Positions 63,193-64,000 of a stretch of 64,000 bases of DNA are shown here, piece by piece; the first letter of the stretch is position 1, and each line of letters opens with the position of its first letter. Both the position numbers and the translations under genes were made by a program. The notes below the pieces were generated by a model that searched no databases, was not told the origin of the DNA, and was given only the letters and a program-made list of their open reading frames with translations. The DNA is from Saltatorellus ferox (lineage in GTDB: Bacteria; Planctomycetota; UBA1135; GCA-002686595): contig CP036434.1 in assembly GCA_007751475.1 (NCBI GenBank), positions 3,973,524-4,037,523 on the forward strand, given 5' to 3'.

Positions 63193-64000
63193 GAGCCAGA
63201 ACTTCACACGCCGCACGATTCTTTCCGCGGCCAGCAGCGCCGCCGCCGCCACGGCCTTCGCGCCACGGATTCTTGCCAGCAGCCACGGCCAGGGAGAGGA
63301 GCCCAAGAAGCGCCTGCTCATGCTGGGCGGAACCGCCTTCCTCGGGCCACAGATCGTCCAGGCCGCCCTCGATGCGGGCTGGGACGTCACGCTGTTCAAC
63401 CGGGGCAAGACCGGCCCCGATCGATTCCCTGACCTCGACTCACGGACCGGAGATCGCAACACCGGCGACTACGCGTCCCTGGCGGAAGGGGAATGGGACC
63501 TTTGCGTCGACACCTCGTGCTACATCCCCGCCCACGTGACCGCAGCGATCGAAGCGGTGAAGGGCCGCGTGAAGCACTACGTCGTGGTCTCGACGATCTC
63601 GGTCTACGCCGACGATGCGGGCGAGAACGGCCCCGTCTCGGAAGACGGCAAGATCGGCACGATCCCCGAGGAGCTCATGGCGGACTTCCAGGAGATCCGC
63701 GATGTCAGCAAGCACGGCAGCCGCTACTACGGCGCGCTGAAGGCACTTTGCGAGAGCGCCGCGCGCGAGGCCATGACCGAGGGCGCGGTCACCGTCGTTC
63801 GCCCCGGCCTGATCGTCGGTCCCGACGATCGCTCGGACCGCTACACCTACTGGCCGGTTCGGGTCGCGAAGGGCGGCGAGGTGCTCGCGCCCGGCAACCC
63901 CGACAACAGCGTGCAGTACATCGACGTACGCGACCTCGGCCCCTTCACGTTCGACGTCGGCGCGCGCGGGACCGGCAAGACCTACAACGCCACCGGGTTC
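63191..64000 (+). CDS. Tat-exported NAD-dependent epimerase/dehydratase-like protein (partial)
   Basis: The frame is open from the ATG at 63191 to the end of the window (270 codons) and continues beyond it. The N-terminus is a twin-arginine signal: TRRTIL at residues 6-11, then a hydrophobic Ala-rich stretch to about residue 30. The mature part starts with a Rossmann motif (RLLMLGGTAFLGPQIVQAAL). It continues with DVTLFNRGKTGPD, HYVVVSTISVYAD, and RYYGALKAL with the Tyr-xxx-Lys pair, as in extended short-chain dehydrogenases. Then VVRPGLIVGPDDRSDRYTYW follows. Tat export fits a protein that folds with its cofactor before export. The substrate is unknown. Confidence 0.85.
   Translation, partial: MSQNFTRRTILSAASSAAAATAFAPRILASSHGQGEEPKKRLLMLGGTAFLGPQIVQAALDAGWDVTLFNRGKTGPDRFPDLDSRTGDRNTGDYASLAEGEWDLCVDTSCYIPAHVTAAIEAVKGRVKHYVVVSTISVYADDAGENGPVSEDGKIGTIPEELMADFQEIRDVSKHGSRYYGALKALCESAAREAMTEGAVTVVRPGLIVGPDDRSDRYTYWPVRVAKGGEVLAPGNPDNSVQYIDVRDLGPFTFDVGARGTGKTYNATGF

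Overview
The window is about 64 kb of high-GC, gene-dense bacterial chromosome. It has no rRNA, tRNA, CRISPR array, insertion sequence or phage gene that I can see. It most likely comes from a planctomycete (PVC group). Pointers are a double-length UvrA, a sigma factor fused to a membrane segment and carboxypeptidase-regulatory-like repeats, a small lysine-rich protein ending in a '[10 protein letters not shown]' motif, secreted proteins sharing one C-terminal module, a secreted DUF5060-type glycosidase-like protein and a multihaem cytochrome. The assignment rests on remembered gene content, not on a search.

Region 1 (18015 down to 1, minus strand) is a near-continuous collinear run of 13 genes. 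Several neighbours overlap by 4-8 bp. It starts with a DNA-repair block (double UvrA, XPB-type helicase, helicase-associated protein). It continues with a thiamine block (ThiE-like protein, a signal-peptidase-like protein without its catalytic pair, ThiL), then a GNAT acetyltransferase, a radical SAM enzyme and TsaE. It ends with an ECF sigma factor, a single-pass probable anti-sigma protein, a TolC-type outer-membrane protein and the start of a membrane-anchored protein.

Region 2 (18.2-28.0 kb, minus strand) holds a single 2-Cys peroxiredoxin and a six-gene run: AroA, GalE, an S41 protease lipoprotein, an M28 peptidase, a DacB-type S13 carboxypeptidase and an inositol-monophosphatase-like enzyme. 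Region 3 (28.1-35.7 kb) is metabolic: PurC, a long acyl-CoA dehydrogenase, MtnA, a small histone-H1-like protein, GlyA and a MORN/YwqK-repeat lipoprotein.

Region 4 (35.9-45.4 kb) is cell-envelope and secreted: a DUF5060 glycosidase-like protein, an alkaline-phosphatase-superfamily lipoprotein with a heavy-metal-binding-like tail, a 16-bp tandem array, a lamin-tail-domain protein, a pentahaem cytochrome and an AsmA-like protein. Region 5 (45.3-51.8 kb) has a 1,395-residue protein with a convincing voltage-sensor domain but no visible pore, divergent from a four-TM protein, followed by an M18 aminopeptidase.

Region 6 (51.8-61.7 kb) has FG-GAP and beta-propeller-like secreted proteins. Three of them share a C-terminal module, and one of those three is broken by frameshifts. 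An 18-bp tandem array and the sigma-factor fusion follow. Region 7 (61.7-64 kb) has an Npt/TLC-type nucleotide transporter head-to-head with a Tat-exported NAD-dependent epimerase-like protein that runs off the window.

The strongest leads are the poreless voltage-sensor protein, the UvrA/XPB/partner repair cluster, the shared C-terminal module of the secreted proteins, the membrane-tethered sigma factor, and the Thr-type 'sulfatase' with its metal-binding tail. Start codons were moved inward wherever a signal peptide, a Shine-Dalgarno site or an upstream overlap favoured it.
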